NCBI GenBank assembly: GCA_036426205.1
Contig: CM071571.1
Coordinates: 116,856,002-116,920,001, forward strand
Length of the DNA: 64,000 nucleotides
Direction of reading: 5' to 3'
Source of the DNA: Ascaphus truei
Lineage: Eukaryota; Chordata; Amphibia; Anura; Ascaphidae
The notes beneath the pieces were generated by a model. The model was not told where the DNA came from. It did no database searches and saw only the letters and a program-made list of their open reading frames with translations. Positions 60,837 through 64,000 of the stretch are shown here, piece after piece; the stretch's first letter is position 1; the number at the start of each line of letters is the position of its first letter. The translations under genes were made by a program, and so were the position numbers.

Positions 60837-63800
60837 AATCTTTCAGAAACTTCTTTTATTTTATTAATTACATGATGGCGCGTTCACTTTTTTCTTCTGC
60901 TTTTCATGGTTCCATTGTTTGGATGTGGTCGATCATGTGAAGCTGTTGGTACTCCATTTAGCTTGACATTTGTTGTCACTGATTCTTCCTAAAGATGCAC
61001 TAATTTGAGATTTATACTCCAACTGTGGATCACGTTGGTATTTATGATCCAATACTGGACGGTTTGCTAGCAATTATTACTGTTCTATTTTTTATGACCA
61101 ATTTTATGACTGAGGGGGCAAATATTTATGCATCGCATGTATGCACTGTTACTCTCACTGTTTATTTTATACACTTTAGGTGAGCTCTAATATTGATATA
61201 TTTTTGTAAAAAACAATATACAGCAATTCCTTGAACCTACTGTAGATGAGCAGAGAATTCCAGGTATAATACACAGGAGAGCGTAATTGTTTTAGAATGG
61301 AAACCAGTATCGGATATAGCAAGTTATCATGTTTTATACAAGTGTAAAAAAAATAAATAAGAAAAACATAACAGTTCTTAGCACTTTCACTTCCAAGATC
61401 ATAGCCAAGGGAAATGTACAATTTTCACAATACCCTTTTACGACAATGATATGTGTGTCAGCCTTGTGGTGTATCCTAGTAGCCCATACACTTATTTGGT
61501 GTTGGTCTTAAGTGCCTATTCGGTCATGTGACTTCTTCACTCATTAAAATGCTAAAAATATTGGGATTTAAAAAAAAAAAAATATTCTTTGCAAAGCGGT
61601 ATGTAATATGACTATTCAAATTTTGGATATATTTCCAAATGGCCCACGTTGCAACACCATACAAACCATCTTTTTGTCTACTGTAAGAAAATGTAACATC
61701 CAATACATTTGCTTTTTAGTAAATGTTTTTACATGAGAAAAGGGTGGTGGGTCCCAAAGTAGCATTGCACAGATTTTGATGCATCACTATTTCTGTAGGT
61801 AATGACTAACTAAACAATGATGCACCCAGAAACAACTTCTATTTCTAAAACTGTCAAACAAAGGTGACTATGTAAATTATCCTGTTCCATGGCAGATAAA
61901 ATTAAACCTTTGTTAGATTCTCAGCACCAGAGTACTTTGTGTACTTTGACGCCCACTCTACACTCAAGGCAACATTTTATTCTTTCATACACGGGGATAT
62001 CTCCTATAAGAGAGGGCATTACCATTGTCAAAGGTAACACAAAATGTGTGCGAATAAAAATGTGCCTGTGGGATCTTGTTACAGAAGTGTTGAAACAATA
62101 TAAATGTATATGTAACATGTGTTTAGGTTGTCTATTTTCACAAGACCACTCACGAACAATTTTACTTACACCAAGATGGGAGTACCCTTAATTGTCTAGG
62201 GTGACTATGGATACCCCGTACTTTCAGACTTAATACAGCAAGAAGGGGGTACACCTTGTTATAAGATCATACTGGGGAATTGCCCTCTATTTAAGGGGGT
62301 TACCATCTTTGATCTTTACCAGAGGAGATAGTCTTCTCCCCAAAATCTTTGTACAGTAGGGAATAGATACTCTTCATGATCACAATTTCGGATAATCATG
62401 GAAAAAGGATTACCAAAATAACTCCTAATATCAATAAGAGGCAGAACCCCTTGTTAATTTTGGGGGTTCGTGTGAATCCAAGCAAATAAAAAAAAAAGTA
62501 AACCATTCACATTAAACAAATAAAAACAAAGCATGAATTGCCTGCTTTTAGGACGTTTAGAAACATCCTAAGAATGTCCCTTGCATGGCCATTAGGACTT
62601 TTAAAAATGTCCTCCTGCTTTCCTTTCCATGCTGCAGCAGCTCATATTCTGCCACATCTAGCTGCATTTGCTTCTCACAGTAACAACCCAGGTCAGAGAT
62701 ATTAGTTTAAAAAAAGAGTTAATAACAAGGAAACTAAAGAAAGGAACTCAGGATCCTCTTCCTATAAAAAGCTGTGAAATCAGAGTGCATTGGTGTTCAG
62801 GGGAGGACAAGGGGGATCCTTCCAAACAAATGCACCCACTGATCACTCTCCACACCTGCTCCTGGTATCTGTGGGATCAGGAGGGTGAGGGGTGGAATGA
62901 TTTGGAGATCCACTTCAGACCAATTCTGTGCTCTTGCAGGTGGTTGCATGCAGTCTCTCTCGGTGCTCCACTGTCCTTGGGTGATGTCAGGAGACCCCCA
63001 GAACAGAATGCAGCCCCTGTTACAGGAGCACAGCAGGAGGCTGCAAAGTAGATCTTCCCCCAATCCCACAGATGTCAAGACTGGTAGGGAGTCAGGACTA
63101 GTGGGGGGGGGGGGGTGGGTACATTTAGGCATGGGGAGAGACGTACCCACCCAGAAGCTGGAGGGGACCTTTTCGGAATTTAGGCCCAACGTTTGCTCAG
63201 GCCCAATTTACTACATACTTCTCATATCCATTTTTTGGACTGGGACCTCCCACCTATGATGAGAGGGCTGGGTATCCATTGCCGAGTGCAACAATCTACT
63301 GTGAAGAATCAGGGCGGGTTAAACTTACCAGAGACTGGAAACATACCAATTGAAGACTTTTTGCTCACACAAGGCCACGTGAGTAGTGATTTATTATATC
63401 ATCATATTTTGATATCCACCATTCCCTTTGCCCCATACTGTGTGTGCTTGAAAGCCTACACACCTACCAGTGTGTAGGTGTTACACTACCAAATCAGCCA
63501 TTGACTCAGTATTTGTCTGAGCAGTTCCAGTATTATTCATTGTGCGCTCACCTTGCATTTTGTTTTTTTCCTGTCTTGGGGATCCTGGAAAGATTCCCGG
63601 TGGATTGAGCAGCAGACAACTGACACCGCAGTAGTGCACTGCTTATTCTGGTACATGTAGGAGTCAGTTGGATCTACAGTAGTATCATCACCGTTTATGT
63701 ATTCTATTTCACTCTTCATCAATTAGAGAGAGCGCCTTAGTCCTTGTTTGTCACGATAGGACCACATTGAATAGCATAAGGAATAAACTCCAAAAAGTAA

Positions 63801-64000
63801 ATTGTACTCACTGATTGTAGATGTTCTTGACTCCAGAGCGTGCGTCCACCTTAGAGTGGCAGCAATGTGATCTTCAGTAGAAGAGGTTTCAGAGCACAGC
63901 AGCAGGGAAAAAATTGAAGTACAGCACATCCAAGGTAAAGTAAAAACTATTTATTGAAGGGGTGACATGGGAGTCATCTAAAATAGGTAGGTGTATGGAG
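60837..64000. other. no gene recognised to the right edge
   Basis: AT-rich sequence with a poly-A run (61569-61582) and a poly-G run (63101-63113). Open frames up to 130 codons show no domain or splice context. Some of the sequence near 63.9 kb may be a further retroelement tail, but I cannot show it. Confidence 0.4.

Noticed and set aside
62668..63259. Open frames of 120-130 codons near the right edge
   Set aside because: No domain, splice context or repeat-protein motif could be recognised.

Overview
This is nuclear DNA of a vertebrate, most likely an anuran amphibian. That is an inference: the sequence has GT-AG spliced exons of a conserved vertebrate gene inside a dense mixture of L1, L2 and Penelope-like retroelements, Gmr1-type gypsy and other LTR elements, and hAT and PIF/Harbinger MITEs. 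No bacterial or organellar gene organisation is present.

The only host gene I can support is the 5' half of poc1b (a centriole and basal-body WD40 protein) on the minus strand. Its promoter and 15-bp first coding exon lie near 13.0 kb. Five further exons run leftwards to 1211, and the gene continues past the left edge. The six exons encode 225 residues, covering about five WD40 blades, with compatible phases at every junction. Its introns hold a 5'-truncated L1 (2.3-3.7 kb), several MITEs, and a decayed partial copy of exon 4 (near 4.83-4.94 kb).

From 13.6 kb rightwards I see only repeats, mostly nested. (1) 15738-27264 is an LTR element with 836-bp LTRs and 4-bp target duplications. Its minus-strand ORF resembles no retroviral protein I recognise. 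It was split by a 6.5-kb L1 (16982-23498) with a 12-bp target duplication, and the L1 itself carries a MITE. (2) 28.4-31.0 kb is a Penelope-like element (PLE) split by a 1.3-kb hAT element with an exact 8-bp target duplication. (3) 31.0-38.2 kb is a second, inverted PLE. It contains a truncated LINE, which in turn contains a young gypsy element (32304-37453) with 464-bp LTRs. That gypsy element has a SCAN-like gag and integrase placed before reverse transcriptase, as in the Gmr1 group. (4) 39-46 kb holds a foldback MITE, a likely solo LTR, a 1.7-kb satellite of 35-bp units and an inverted-repeat element. (5) 46.5-50.1 kb is a degraded L2 LINE. (6) 50.9-52.1 kb is a hAT element with perfect ends. 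(7) 53-60 kb holds a long inverted repeat, further LTRs of one related group, and LINE scraps. (8) Near 60.5 kb is a 390-bp retroposed repeat carrying a nearly complete type I hammerhead ribozyme fold.

The most notable items are that hammerhead element with other hammerhead-like motifs scattered across the window, the LTR element with the unrecognised ORF, and the fossil exon inside poc1b. Every transposon gene seen is interrupted by stops, frameshifts or insertions, so none looks autonomous now. All family assignments come from motifs read by eye; no database search was run.
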